Positions 26,365 through 35,105 of a DNA stretch of 64,000 nt are shown here, piece by piece. Source of the DNA: JAHZKN01 sp965250205 (lineage in GTDB: Bacteria > Pseudomonadota > Alphaproteobacteria > Rhizobiales > Hyphomicrobiaceae); contig CBDFNK010000022.1 in the NCBI GenBank assembly GCA_965250205.1, forward strand, positions 245,991 to 309,990, in the 5' to 3' direction. Below the pieces are notes generated by a model, which worked only from the letters and a program-made list of their open reading frames with translations, was not told the origin of the DNA and made no database searches. Both the position numbers and the translations under genes were made by a program. How positions within the stretch are numbered: position 1 is the stretch's first letter; each line of letters opens with the position of its first letter.

Positions 26365-27351
26365 GTGATCATTAACAAACAAAATTGGGTGCTGCTTGCT
26401 TTGGTAAGCAGCACCCTTTTGTGCATTCTAACAGCGTTTTCAGGCCCATTGCTTGGTGACACCGTGACGGGTGCACGCGAAGCCTTTATCACAAATCAGC
26501 CTGGCAATTCACTCACCGTTGTCGATCTTGGAAGTCTTTCAGCCGTGGCTGAAATTGCTATTCCGGGCAAACCCGCTGGCGTTGCTGTTTCGCCTGATAA
26601 GCGTTGGGTCTATGTGACGGCACCAGAGGGCAAAGCCTTATTTGTAGTGGATGCTCAAAAGCGTGCAGTTCACAAACGTATTTCACTTGGTGAGGGGCCT
26701 TTGGGGATCGCCGTCTCAGCCAAGACAGGTCTCGTCTATGTCGCGGATTGGTATCTAGACAAAATTTTTGAGATCGATGCGGCCGTAGGTAAGATCAAGC
26801 GGACCTTTCCCGTCGGCAACTCACCCTCTGGCGTCGCGATTACGCCTTCAGGAAGCCACCTTCTGTCCGCCGATCGCGATGACAACGCCGTCTCGGTGAT
26901 TGAGTTGGCAACCGGCAAACGAAGTGCTGTGATTGCGGTTGGAACCCGCCCGTTTGGCCTCACCATCAATAGCGATGGGACACGCGCCTTTACTGCCAAC
27001 GTGAAAAGCAATGACGTCAGCGTGATTGACCTGACCCAGCAAAAAGTAATCGCCACTGTTGGTGTTGGAAGGCGCCCGTATGCTGTTGCGCTCACCAAAG
27101 CGCATGCCTTCGTCAGTGATCAGTACACGGCAACGGTGAGCGTGATTGATCTCAAAAATAACAAGCGTATTTCCATAATTCCGGTTGATGAGTATCCAGA
27201 AGGCATTGCCAGCGATCCCGAAAACGCGGCCGTCTATGTGGCGTGCTGGGATGGTGATAGTGTGCAGCGCATCGATGCCAAAACCCTAAAAGTGACAGGA
27301 AGTGTTGATGTTGGGTCCGGTCCACGCGCTTTCGGCAATTTTTTGAGGTGA
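26365..27351 (+). CDS. YncE/YVTN-type beta-propeller protein
   Basis: 328 residues from GTG 26365. An N-terminal signal peptide (LLALVSSTLLCILTAFSG) is followed by about seven repeats of the SVIDLxxxKxxxxIxVGxxPxGV type, giving a periplasmic beta-propeller. PQQ-linked alcohol oxidation clusters often carry such proteins; the exact role is unknown. The DNA coding for the signal peptide contains an 11-bp hairpin followed by TTTT (26387-26420). A second propeller of the same type is at 41059. Confidence 0.85.
   Translation: MIINKQNWVLLALVSSTLLCILTAFSGPLLGDTVTGAREAFITNQPGNSLTVVDLGSLSAVAEIAIPGKPAGVAVSPDKRWVYVTAPEGKALFVVDAQKRAVHKRISLGEGPLGIAVSAKTGLVYVADWYLDKIFEIDAAVGKIKRTFPVGNSPSGVAITPSGSHLLSADRDDNAVSVIELATGKRSAVIAVGTRPFGLTINSDGTRAFTANVKSNDVSVIDLTQQKVIATVGVGRRPYAVALTKAHAFVSDQYTATVSVIDLKNNKRISIIPVDEYPEGIASDPENAAVYVACWDGDSVQRIDAKTLKVTGSVDVGSGPRAFGNFLR
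26387..26420 (+). terminator. Terminator-like hairpin inside a signal-peptide coding region
   Basis: GGGTGCTGCTT pairs perfectly with AAGCAGCACCC around an 8-base loop, then TTTT. It sits 40 bp after the MxaD-like stop codon and about 20 bp inside the next gene. It could reduce transcription of the propeller gene relative to the MxaD-like gene. Confidence 0.6.
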
Positions 27352-27600
27352 GCCCGTAGCTTGAATGCGTGTATGGTTTTCGGCGATACGCTCCCCAACA
27401 CGGCCAGTCAGTTGACCCGCTTTGGGTAACCGTGTTTGTCGCCTGAGCTTAACTTTTGGCAATAAACAGTCCCATTTGCTTGCTCAAATCGTATGACTGT
27501 GGTGAAAACCCCATAAATGCCGTCATCAGCCGGATAAGTTGTATTGCAGGCGTGGGATTAAGAGCTGCCTGGGAAACATAAATTCAAGAAGGAAATAAAC

Positions 27601-28281
27601 ATGAAGATGCGTTTTGTGTTGGCAGTAGTTTGCAGCACGTTTGCGTTGGCGGTTCCTGCCGTTGCTGAAAAGGCCCCAAAGGCCGCTGATTTGCTGTTTA
27701 ACACCAAGCACCTCAACTCGGTGAAAAAAGGAGATGCGTTGAATTATCGCTTCGCGCGCACCTCTGAGAACACCAGGCAGAACGACACATCATTTGAAGA
27801 TGACATTGTCATCGAGATTACAAACGAAACGGCGGAGAAAACCAAAAACGTCAAGCTCAAGGTGTTTACGGGCGATCGTGCGCGCAGCTCGTTCGAAACA
27901 CCGGGCATGACCGGAAATCCATTGCTGATCTGGTATTTGGATCGCTGTGTTGCCACCTACAACAAGGTTGCAGGTGGCAGTGCCATGTATCTGAAAGGCA
28001 AGTTTCGTAAGGCCCTTGGGGAAGACGCCTCCGTCGAAGCCGCAAAATTTGATTACAACGGCAAAAGTATCGATGGCTATAAGATTAAATTACTTCCGTT
28101 TATCAACGATCCGGCTAAAAATCGCATGCATGGCTATGAAGTCTCAAATTTTGAGTTGCTCGTGAGTGATCAGGTGCCAGGATTTTTCTATGGCATGACG
28201 GCAAACTATTATAGTCGCGGCAAAGGAACGGCTAAATATGTTGAGCGTATTAGTTTGAAAAGCCTGGGAGAAATAAAATGA
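27601..28281 (+). CDS. Exported protein of unknown function in the xox locus
   Basis: 226 residues. The signal peptide (MKMRFVLAVVCSTFALAVPA, cleavage after AVA) precedes a mature region with no motif I can name. It has a strand-rich composition, one cysteine (YLDRCVATYN) and a conserved-looking SYEVSNFELLVS-like segment late in the protein. The ribosome site is AAGAAGGAAATAAAC. It overlaps the next gene by 4 bp (ATGA), so the pair is translationally coupled, and a terminator follows at 28672. Position suggests a periplasmic role in methanol oxidation. Confidence 0.75.
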   Translation: MKMRFVLAVVCSTFALAVPAVAEKAPKAADLLFNTKHLNSVKKGDALNYRFARTSENTRQNDTSFEDDIVIEITNETAEKTKNVKLKVFTGDRARSSFETPGMTGNPLLIWYLDRCVATYNKVAGGSAMYLKGKFRKALGEDASVEAAKFDYNGKSIDGYKIKLLPFINDPAKNRMHGYEVSNFELLVSDQVPGFFYGMTANYYSRGKGTAKYVERISLKSLGEIK

Positions 28282-28631
28282 GGCTTGTAGCCAGCGCGCG
28301 CCAACTGATGGGGCTAGTTGCAGTATTCGGCCTGATGGTAGGGCCTGCAGTGGCGCTTGAAAACGACTACCCAACTGTGACCCGAGCGGACTATATTTTT
28401 GGCTGTATGCAGGTCAATGGTCAAACCCGCGATGCGCTTGAAAAGTGTGCTTGCTCAATCGACATTATTGCCAGCGTTTTGCCTTATAAGAAGTATGAAG
28501 ACGCTGAAACGATTATGAGCGTGCGGCTGAAGGGCGGCGAGAAAACGTCTTTTCTGTTTACACCGAAGATGCGTGAACGTGTAAACGAACTCAAGCGTGC
28601 TCAGATTGAAGGCGAGTTGCGCTGTTTCTAA
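28278..28631 (+). CDS. Exported protein of unknown function, coupled to 27601
   Basis: 117 residues. The signal peptide ends at PAVALEN (residue ~27). The mature part holds four cysteines if the final RCF is included (FGCMQVNG, EKCACS, LRCF), with the second and third close together, so disulfides or metal binding are possible. I cannot assign a family. The 4-bp overlap with the upstream gene indicates a two-gene operon. Confidence 0.75.
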   Translation: MRLVASARQLMGLVAVFGLMVGPAVALENDYPTVTRADYIFGCMQVNGQTRDALEKCACSIDIIASVLPYKKYEDAETIMSVRLKGGEKTSFLFTPKMRERVNELKRAQIEGELRCF

Positions 28632-28671
28632 GTTCTCTGCGCTCAAACCACAGAAATAAGTGGTAAAAACA

Positions 28672-28712
28672 AAAAAGGCTGAGACCCAATAATTGTGTCT
28701 CAGCCTTTTTGT
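28672..28712 (+). terminator. Intrinsic terminator
   Basis: AAAAAGGCTGAGAC and GTCTCAGCCTTTTT form a long stem around a CCAATAATTGT-type loop, with a T tract. It ends the operon of the two exported proteins. Confidence 0.92.
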
Positions 28713-28738
28713 ATTTTGCAATTAACTTCAAGACATAG

Positions 28739-28870
28739 CTAGATCAACCTGCGAAAAGTTGGGTTCGACTTTGAGCAGATAAGTGGATCGCCATTCACGA
28801 GATAGAGTTCATGAGATAGAGCGCGTCGCGCAAACAGCTTGGCTGGTACGAGAAAGGCTTGACGCTCTAG
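28739..28870 (+). repeat. CTAG-bounded composite repeat A+B
   Basis: Full A+B unit with CTAG at both ends. The right CTAG supplies the stop codon (TAG, minus strand) of the SoxYZ-like gene. Module B here is more diverged (CAGCTTGGCTGGTACGAG). Confidence 0.9.
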
Positions 28871-29691
28871 GAACCCTGCGCGACTGAGCGCCCGTTCATG
28901 ATCCGACCATCGGTATCCTTGGCAACGATATTCAAACTGTGATCCTCACCGCCAGGGGCATATGTAAAACGAATGTTGGGGTCTTCAGAAAGTGAAATAC
29001 CGCCAGTAATGCTCATCACCAGATCACTGCCGCGCTTAATTTCCATTTCCGTGATGAACTTGGCTGGGATATAAAGTCCGGTCACCTGATTCATCTGCAT
29101 GCCGGAATATTGTGGATGCTTGATCATCACCTGGCCCATCAACATCTTCGTCTTTGAGATGTCGCTTTGCAAAATTTTGACTTTCATTTTGCCAACACCT
29201 GCAAGGGCTGCATCCATGTCTTTCAACGCTGGCGCGGAGCAGCCACCAGCCGCTTTGACAAATTTGGCTGCCATGTAGAGTTTACCGTCATTCGTTTCAA
29301 CAATCGCACGCACGTGTGAATACTCGTCGATGCGTACGCGGGTGATGATTGTGCGTTCTTCACCGCCTGCTGCAGGCCCAAAAGTAAATTGAGCCGCGAC
29401 TGGGGCCGGGTTCTTGTCGATAATCAACCACAGGTCTTCCACCTTGCCTGCAATGTCTTTTGAAATCGTCATTGTTAGGGGCACGATGGCGGCATCTTCT
29501 GCCCGGTAGGGTGCATCAAGAATAATATTTTGCGTATCTTCAATGAGTTTGCGGTTGTCGAACACATCTTCTTGGATGCCGGGCCAGGGATCATAGGCGG
29601 CATCGCGCGCTTCACTCGTCGTGTTGATTGAGGTGGTCGCAATCGCCACTGCCGCTACTGTGGCAAGGCACGTCCAATTAGATTTCAGCAT
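28867..29691 (-). CDS. Quinoprotein dehydrogenase-associated SoxYZ-like carrier
   Basis: 274 residues. After a signal peptide (residues ~1-28) the N-terminal half is SoxY-like with the carrier cysteine in AAGGCSAPALKD (~residue 155). The C-terminal half is SoxZ-like (VMIKHPQYSGMQMNQVTGLY, IPAKFITEMEIKRG). This fused form (TIGR04557-like) accompanies PQQ dehydrogenases. It is proposed to act with the adjacent metallohydrolase in a quinoprotein relay. The stop codon lies inside a repeat CTAG. Confidence 0.88.
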   Translation of the reverse strand: MLKSNWTCLATVAAVAIATTSINTTSEARDAAYDPWPGIQEDVFDNRKLIEDTQNIILDAPYRAEDAAIVPLTMTISKDIAGKVEDLWLIIDKNPAPVAAQFTFGPAAGGEERTIITRVRIDEYSHVRAIVETNDGKLYMAAKFVKAAGGCSAPALKDMDAALAGVGKMKVKILQSDISKTKMLMGQVMIKHPQYSGMQMNQVTGLYIPAKFITEMEIKRGSDLVMSITGGISLSEDPNIRFTYAPGGEDHSLNIVAKDTDGRIMNGRSVAQGS

Positions 29692-29760
29692 ATCTGTCCT
29701 CCAGATAAAGATGGTTTGTAGTGAGCCTGGGCCGAACTGACGCGATCCAAAGTGGGGTGG

Positions 29761-30759
29761 CTACTCCCATTCCAATTCAGCAAACGCCGCCGAAACATTG
29801 CGCGCATGATACTCTTCAAAGAGTTGCCATGCACCCTTTTCTGATTGCCCAACAGATGACATGGCCTCTGTTAAGGTGCCATCGCGGGCTAAAATAGCCC
29901 TTATTTCACGGGCAATTGTTGTAAAATAGCGTTCAATTGGCTTGGCGGCATCCGGCCACTCAAGGCTTGCAGGCCCGTGGCCGGGCACAATACGCGCTGC
30001 AGGTTTGGCAGAAAGCTCTCTCAGGCGGGCAAGCCAACCGTTGATTGATCCGTCTAATGTTGGGGTATGACCTGAGAAGATCAAGTCGCCCATGAACACG
30101 GTGTCCGTGGCCTCGTCTCGGATTGTCAGGTCATTATCGGTATGGGCAGTCTTGTGTGCTGTCAGCGTCAAAGACCGTCCACCGAGATCAAGTTGAAGTG
30201 TGTCTTCTACCGCTTTAGTCGGCAGAACGATTTTTGTACCTTCGAAAGCGGCCGCACCGAGTGTTTTTTTGTTGATAGACAAATACCGCTCAGCGCGCGC
30301 AGATAACCCGCGAGCTAGTTTAGTATGGCCAACAAATGCTGTGTTTTCAGGCACAAATGCACTATTGCCGAACACATGGTCCGGGTGCATATGCGTGTTG
30401 ATGACATAGTGGATTGGTAAAGTTGATCTTTGACGTATCGCCGCTTTCAGTGTGTTGCCAAACTTGGCACTGCCGCCTGTATCAATCACGGCAATCGCGG
30501 CGCTCCCAATCACAACACCGCAATTTGATATGCCGCCCAGATTGTCCGCAGTCATTTCATGCGCATGCTGTCCTTGATGAACCAGCACGCCAGGTGCGAT
30601 TTCGGTAAAAAAGGCCGGTTGAACGGCTAAATCTTTGGACTTTGCCAAATCTTTGGACTTTGCTAGTCCTGGCGCGCTAAAGCCCGCAATTGGGCCAATG
30701 CAAAGGGCTGCTTTGGCAGCCAAATGCAGGACGTTTCGCCGGTTGATGTCGTTGCGCAT
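29761..30759 (-). CDS. Quinoprotein relay system metallo-beta-lactamase-fold hydrolase
   Basis: 332 residues from ATG 30759. A Tat-like leader (NRRNVLHLAAKAALCIG) precedes a metallo-beta-lactamase domain with the metal motif HMHPDHVFGN, a later histidine in LTAHKTAHTDND and a third in VPGHGPASLEW. This matches the zinc metallohydrolase partner (TIGR04559-like) of the SoxYZ-like carrier, 70 bp downstream. Just after the leader is a duplicated peptide KSKDLAKSKDLA from an 18-bp tandem duplication. Confidence 0.85.
   Translation of the reverse strand: MRNDINRRNVLHLAAKAALCIGPIAGFSAPGLAKSKDLAKSKDLAVQPAFFTEIAPGVLVHQGQHAHEMTADNLGGISNCGVVIGSAAIAVIDTGGSAKFGNTLKAAIRQRSTLPIHYVINTHMHPDHVFGNSAFVPENTAFVGHTKLARGLSARAERYLSINKKTLGAAAFEGTKIVLPTKAVEDTLQLDLGGRSLTLTAHKTAHTDNDLTIRDEATDTVFMGDLIFSGHTPTLDGSINGWLARLRELSAKPAARIVPGHGPASLEWPDAAKPIERYFTTIAREIRAILARDGTLTEAMSSVGQSEKGAWQLFEEYHARNVSAAFAELEWE
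30628..30663 (-). repeat. 18-bp tandem duplication in the metallohydrolase gene
   Basis: AAATCTTTGGACTTTGCC is followed at once by the same unit with one end change. It keeps frame and duplicates KSKDLA in the linker after the signal peptide. Confidence 0.85.
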
Positions 30760-31274
30760 CGTATGTCCAATCTGGAGCGGGCAATATTGAGTTTTTGGCA
30801 CCCGCCAAAGGCCCGATATATGTAATATTATAACCTAAAGATATGGCGCACAGGTGACGATATACTTTGGAATGAGGCCTTATACTTTGGAATGAGGCCT
30901 TCGAGCTCCGTATGATGGGGTTTTCAACGCCAATCACATCCGTCGTGATAACTTGTCGTGCGCCGCACCATCAGAGAAATTAAATAAATAAATATTATGA
31001 TTTCAACGGTTTAAAGTCTCTTCTTAAGAGCTGATATCGTTTACGAACATAAAAAAACCTTGTCGTTTCGCCTTGCGGAGTTCACGGAAACGTGTGTATG
31101 ACACCTGCGGTAGCAATACCACAGGGTGGAACTAATCCACGGCGTTGAACCGACCGTAAATAAACCACGGCGGTACAAATCAATTCAGGGAAAATCCCGA
31201 TCATCGTCGCGTTAAAAAATAACACTCTATGTAAGCTACCAAGAGTGGCAAGAAACCAAAATGGAGGAAGCGCG
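30760..31274 (+). promoter_or_regulatory. Upstream region of xoxF
   Basis: About 515 bp between the divergent metallohydrolase and xoxF. It contains a perfect 20-bp tandem duplication (30861-30900), and a direct repeat TAATCCACGGCG (31133) / TAAACCACGGCG (31161), 28 bp apart, which could be regulator sites for xoxF. An AT-rich stretch near 30980-31050 is compatible with a promoter. A GGAGGAAGCGCG ribosome site precedes ATG 31275. Confidence 0.5.
30861..30900 (+). repeat. Perfect 20-bp tandem duplication upstream of xoxF
   Basis: TATACTTTGGAATGAGGCCT occurs twice without a gap. It is 60 bp from the divergent metallohydrolase's longest frame and ~375 bp before xoxF. Confidence 0.97.
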
Positions 31275-33092
31275 ATGCGCAGAAGTGCAATCGCATTAGG
31301 ACTGCTGGCTTCAGTGGGTCTGTCTACGCCTGTTCTGGCGAACGCAGACGTCTTGAAGAATACTGCAGATCCTAATAACTGGGCTAAGCAAGAAGGTAAC
31401 TACGCTGCAACCCGTTATTCTGAACTTGATCAGATTAATGCTGGCAACGTAGGCACCATGAAGGTTGCTTGGACCTTTTCAACCGGCGTTCTTCGTGGCC
31501 ACGAGGGTTCACCTCTCGTTGTTGGGTCCATGATGTGGGTCCACACACCGTTCCCGAACATCGTGTACGCACTGAACTTGGATGACGAAAACAAGATCAT
31601 GTGGAAGTACACACCAAAGCAGGATCCTTCTGTTATTCCTGTGATGTGCTGTGACACGGTTAACCGCGGTTTGGCTTATGCTGAGGGCACAATTATCCTC
31701 AACCAAGCCGATACAACCGTTGTTGCTCTGGACTCAAAAACCGGTGATGAAAAATGGAAAGCTGTTAACGGCGATCCAAAGCGTGGTGAAACCCACACCA
31801 GCACGGCATTCATCGTCAACCAAAACGTTATTGTTGGTATGTCAGGTGCTGAATTTGGTGTTCGTTGCCATGTCACATCCTACGACCTGAAATCAGGTAA
31901 GAAGGTATGGCGCGCTTACTCAATGGGTCCAGACTCTGACATCCTGGTTGATCCAGCGAAAACCACCAATCTTGGCAAAGCTGTTGGCAAAGACAGCTCG
32001 CTCAAGACTTGGACCGGTGATCAATGGAAAATCGGTGGTGGTTCCACATGGGGCTGGTACGCATGGGATCCTGACCTGAACCTGTTCTACTACGGTACAG
32101 GCAACCCATCGACATGGAACCCTGCGCAACGTGCAGGACCTGATGGCAAGCAGATCGATCAGAAGTACTCGATGTCGATCTTTGCTCGTAATCCAGACAC
32201 CGGCATGGCTGCTTGGGTTTATCAGATGACTCCATTTGATGAGTGGGACTACGACGGCATCAACGAAATGATCCTTGCGGAACATGACATTGGTGGCAAG
32301 AAGACCAAAACGCTTGTGCACTTCGATCGTAACGGCTTCGGCTATACGATGGATCGCACAAACGGTGCTCTTCTCGTAGCTCAGCCTTACGATCCAGATC
32401 TGAACTGGTCGACAGGTGTTGAAATGGACAAGTCGAAAGCTAACTATGGTCGCCCATATGTTGTTGCTTCGAAGTCCACCTTCCTGAACGGTCCTGACGT
32501 AAACTCCGAAAACGTGTGCCCAGCTGCTCTTGGCTTTAAAGACCAACAGCCTGCTGCGTATTCACCACGTACCGGTCTTTACTACGTGCCAATCAACAAC
32601 GTGTGCATGGACTACGAACCATTTAAAGTTTCGTACACGCCAGGTCAGCCTTACGTTGGCGCCACGTTGTCGATGTTCCCACCAAAAGGTAAGACCAACA
32701 CAGGTCACATCATCGGTTGGGACGCTACGAAGGGTGAAATCGTGTTCTCACACGACGAACGCTTCTCAGTCTGGTCAGGTGTTCTGACGACTGCTGGTGG
32801 TATCTTCTGCCACGGTACACTTGAGGGCTACCTCAAATGCCGTGACGAGAAGGATGGTTCGGAGCTGTTCAAGCACCGCAACCCATCTGGCATCATCGGT
32901 AACGTCTTTACCTACAGCCACAAAGGCAAACAGTATCTGGGTACATACTCAGGTGTTGGCGGTTGGGCCGGTATCGGCTTAGCAGCAGGCCTTGACAAGC
33001 CAACAGATGGCTTGGGCGCAGTTGGTAACTACGCTGGTCTGAAAGAGTTCACCGCTCTTGGTGGTGTTCTTACCGTCTACTCACTGCCATAG
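31275..33092 (+). CDS. xoxF: Lanthanide-dependent PQQ methanol dehydrogenase
   Basis: 605 residues from ATG 31275 (GGAGG site); a signal peptide ends near residue 22 (PVLANA). It is an eight-bladed PQQ quinoprotein. The vicinal disulfide CC is at 125-126. The active-site motif DEWDYDG puts the catalytic Asp at 325 and the extra Asp at 327 that XoxF uses to bind a lanthanide (MxaF has Ala there). It oxidises methanol in the periplasm and may also oxidise formaldehyde. No mxaF or mxaI is in the window. Codon use is biased, as for an abundant protein. A terminator follows. Confidence 0.97.
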   Translation: MRRSAIALGLLASVGLSTPVLANADVLKNTADPNNWAKQEGNYAATRYSELDQINAGNVGTMKVAWTFSTGVLRGHEGSPLVVGSMMWVHTPFPNIVYALNLDDENKIMWKYTPKQDPSVIPVMCCDTVNRGLAYAEGTIILNQADTTVVALDSKTGDEKWKAVNGDPKRGETHTSTAFIVNQNVIVGMSGAEFGVRCHVTSYDLKSGKKVWRAYSMGPDSDILVDPAKTTNLGKAVGKDSSLKTWTGDQWKIGGGSTWGWYAWDPDLNLFYYGTGNPSTWNPAQRAGPDGKQIDQKYSMSIFARNPDTGMAAWVYQMTPFDEWDYDGINEMILAEHDIGGKKTKTLVHFDRNGFGYTMDRTNGALLVAQPYDPDLNWSTGVEMDKSKANYGRPYVVASKSTFLNGPDVNSENVCPAALGFKDQQPAAYSPRTGLYYVPINNVCMDYEPFKVSYTPGQPYVGATLSMFPPKGKTNTGHIIGWDATKGEIVFSHDERFSVWSGVLTTAGGIFCHGTLEGYLKCRDEKDGSELFKHRNPSGIIGNVFTYSHKGKQYLGTYSGVGGWAGIGLAAGLDKPTDGLGAVGNYAGLKEFTALGGVLTVYSLP

Positions 33093-33114
33093 TTCAGTGA
33101 GATAAATGGACAAA

Positions 33115-33146
33115 GGGCCGGCGCGGGGAGACCCGCGCCGGTCTTT
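33115..33146 (+). terminator. Intrinsic terminator after xoxF
   Basis: CCGGCGCGGG, loop GAGA, CCCGCGCCGG, then TCTTTAT. The stem is 10 bp and GC-rich. It separates xoxF from xoxG, so the cytochrome needs its own promoter or readthrough. Confidence 0.93.
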
Positions 33147-33301
33147 ATGTTTCAGGTGGCCTTTGGATTGGTTGCGTCTTAATAATAATAATGCGTCACG
33201 TTAAAGTGACCTAAGTTGAGGCCCTCACGACTGGCATATTGTCATTGGAACGTGAGATATCACTAACGCAAGACTTGCGAATAACGACAGGGGAAACGCG
33301 C

Positions 33302-34117
33302 GTGAATAAGTTTGGAATTGGATTGATCTTAGCGTTGGCCATTGCTGCCGGGGGCGCCTACTTGGTGTCTACGAATGCCAACGTGGGTGATACGGGTATC
33401 ACGACCGCCACGGTAAAGGATACAGCCAGAGACCTGGCGGCAAAAGCAAAAGTAGCAGCGGTTAAAACAAAAGAAGTTGCCAAAGAAGCCGCTGCTAAGA
33501 CAGCTGTTGTTGCGACGGATGCTGCAAACAAGATTTCTGAAAAAGCCGCTGAAACCGTCAACAAAGCCAAAGCAAAGATGGCCGAGGTTAAGAAAACAGT
33601 CGTCGCTGCTGCTGCTGAAAAGAAGCCGGCAGATTCTGGTGATGGCCCAGCAAAATTTGGGCCCAACCTGGATAAAGAATATTCTGATGGTAAGTGGGAA
33701 GATGAAGATGGCGCGCCGACCTTTAATATTGATGGTGACGGCAAGGTAGTAAAGAAGGTCGACTGGTACACTTATTCTGGCTGGCGCCGGTATCACGCCG
33801 AATGCCATGTTTGTCATGGTCCAAACGGTGAAGGATCAACATTCGCTCCTGCTCTCGCTGACAGCCTGAAAAAGTTAAGCTACGAAAAATTCTTGCAGGT
33901 TGTGTCGAGCGGCCAGCGCAATATTTGGGGGCGTAACAACTCAATCATGCCAGCGCTTGGCGATAACAAAAATGTCATGTGCTACATCGACGATATCTAC
34001 ACCTATTTGCGTGCACGTTCTGATGGTGTGATGCCTCCTGGTAAACTCGGTGCAAAACAACGCTCGAAAAAACCACCAGAAGCACGCGAGTTTGAGAACG
34101 AGTGCACCGAGGGATAA
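33302..34117 (+). CDS. xoxG: XoxG-type cytochrome c with Ala/Lys-rich spacer
   Basis: 271 residues from GTG 33302 (AGGGGAAACGCGC upstream). An N-terminal hydrophobic segment (residues ~5-22) may be a signal or an anchor. Residues ~36-113 are almost only Ala, Lys, Glu, Val and Thr (KEVAKEAAAKTAVVATDAAN), predicting a long amphipathic helix. The cytochrome domain follows with CHVCH at 168-172 and methionine candidates in SIMPALG and GVMPPGK. It belongs to the methanol-metabolism cytochrome family (TIGR03874-like), the electron acceptor of XoxF. Usual members have no such spacer. Confidence 0.9.
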   Translation: MNKFGIGLILALAIAAGGAYLVSTNANVGDTGITTATVKDTARDLAAKAKVAAVKTKEVAKEAAAKTAVVATDAANKISEKAAETVNKAKAKMAEVKKTVVAAAAEKKPADSGDGPAKFGPNLDKEYSDGKWEDEDGAPTFNIDGDGKVVKKVDWYTYSGWRRYHAECHVCHGPNGEGSTFAPALADSLKKLSYEKFLQVVSSGQRNIWGRNNSIMPALGDNKNVMCYIDDIYTYLRARSDGVMPPGKLGAKQRSKKPPEAREFENECTEG

Positions 34118-34143
34118 AGCCTGCTTAAGGAGAAACCTCTGAA

Positions 34144-34998
34144 ATGAACGGTCGACTAATTAGCATCTTGTTGATCACCAGCCTCGGCGCAACAAGCGCC
34201 GAGGCCATTGATATCAATCTTCCAGATCTTGTGAACCGCAAAGCATTGCGCGTATGCGCAGCTCCTGGAAACTTGCCATTTTCAGATAAAAAGACGGAAG
34301 GTTTTGAAAACAAGATAGCCAAGATTATTGCTGACGAACTTGGTCTTCCTATTGAGAATTTTTGGTACCCGCAAGGTATGGGTCTTGTTCGCCAGACCCT
34401 CAATAAGAAACGTTGCGATTTAGTGATTGGTACCGCGCAAGCTGATGAGTTTACGCTCAACACAAACCACTACTATCGGACCGCGTATGCACTTGTGTAT
34501 CGCAAGGACGATGCTTCGCTCAAAGGTCTCGACACACTATTTGATCCACGTCTGAAAGAAGGTGGTAAACGGGTTGGTGTCCAAGCCGGAGCCCCTCCTG
34601 GCGACTATGTTGCTATGGCCGGCTTGATGGTAAAAGCGAAACCGTATGTTGGTATGCCTGACCGTCGGTACGATCCTGTGGAGCAGAAGATGGTTAGCGA
34701 TCTCGTCAAAGGTGAGATCGACGTCGCAACTTTGTGGGGCCCGTTTGCAGGCTATTACGCCAAGAAAAGTGGTGCTGATCTGGTTGTTGTTCCGATGTTG
34801 AAGGACGAGCAAACAAAAAAAGGCCCTAAGCTTGCCTACCGGATCACAATGGGTGTGCGCCCAAATGAGACAGGTTGGAAGCGTCGCTTGAATGACATCA
34901 TAAAAAAGCGCCAGGCAGATATAGAAAAGGTTCTATTGGACTATGGTGTGCCATTGCTAGATGAAAAAAATAAGCGGATTGAAAAGGCAGGGCCCTAG
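34144..34998 (+). CDS. xoxJ: XoxJ/MoxJ periplasmic solute-binding-like protein
   Basis: 284 residues with a signal peptide (ending SAEA). It is a family 3 solute-binding fold: LRVCAAPGNLPFSDKKTEGF, CDLVIGTAQADEF and VDVATLWGPFAGYYA-like segments match the quinoprotein-associated group (TIGR03871-like). XoxJ is proposed to help XoxF maturation or electron transfer rather than transport. TAAGGAGAAACCTCTGAA supports the start. It is 26 bp after xoxG and ends before a terminator. Confidence 0.93.
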   Translation: MNGRLISILLITSLGATSAEAIDINLPDLVNRKALRVCAAPGNLPFSDKKTEGFENKIAKIIADELGLPIENFWYPQGMGLVRQTLNKKRCDLVIGTAQADEFTLNTNHYYRTAYALVYRKDDASLKGLDTLFDPRLKEGGKRVGVQAGAPPGDYVAMAGLMVKAKPYVGMPDRRYDPVEQKMVSDLVKGEIDVATLWGPFAGYYAKKSGADLVVVPMLKDEQTKKGPKLAYRITMGVRPNETGWKRRLNDIIKKRQADIEKVLLDYGVPLLDEKNKRIEKAGP

Positions 34999-35020
34999 TT
35001 CAGCCGGTGATCTCAAAAAC

Positions 35021-35054
35021 AAAAGCCGGAGCGTCTCGTATGCTCTGGCTTTTT
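35021..35054 (+). terminator. Intrinsic terminator after xoxGJ
   Basis: AAAAGCCGGAGC and GCTCTGGCTTTT pair around GTCTCGTAT, followed by a long T run. Confidence 0.93.
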
Positions 35055-35105
35055 TTGTGCGAACAGTAAGTGCAACAAGAATTGATTCAAACGCAGAAGG
35101 CGATC

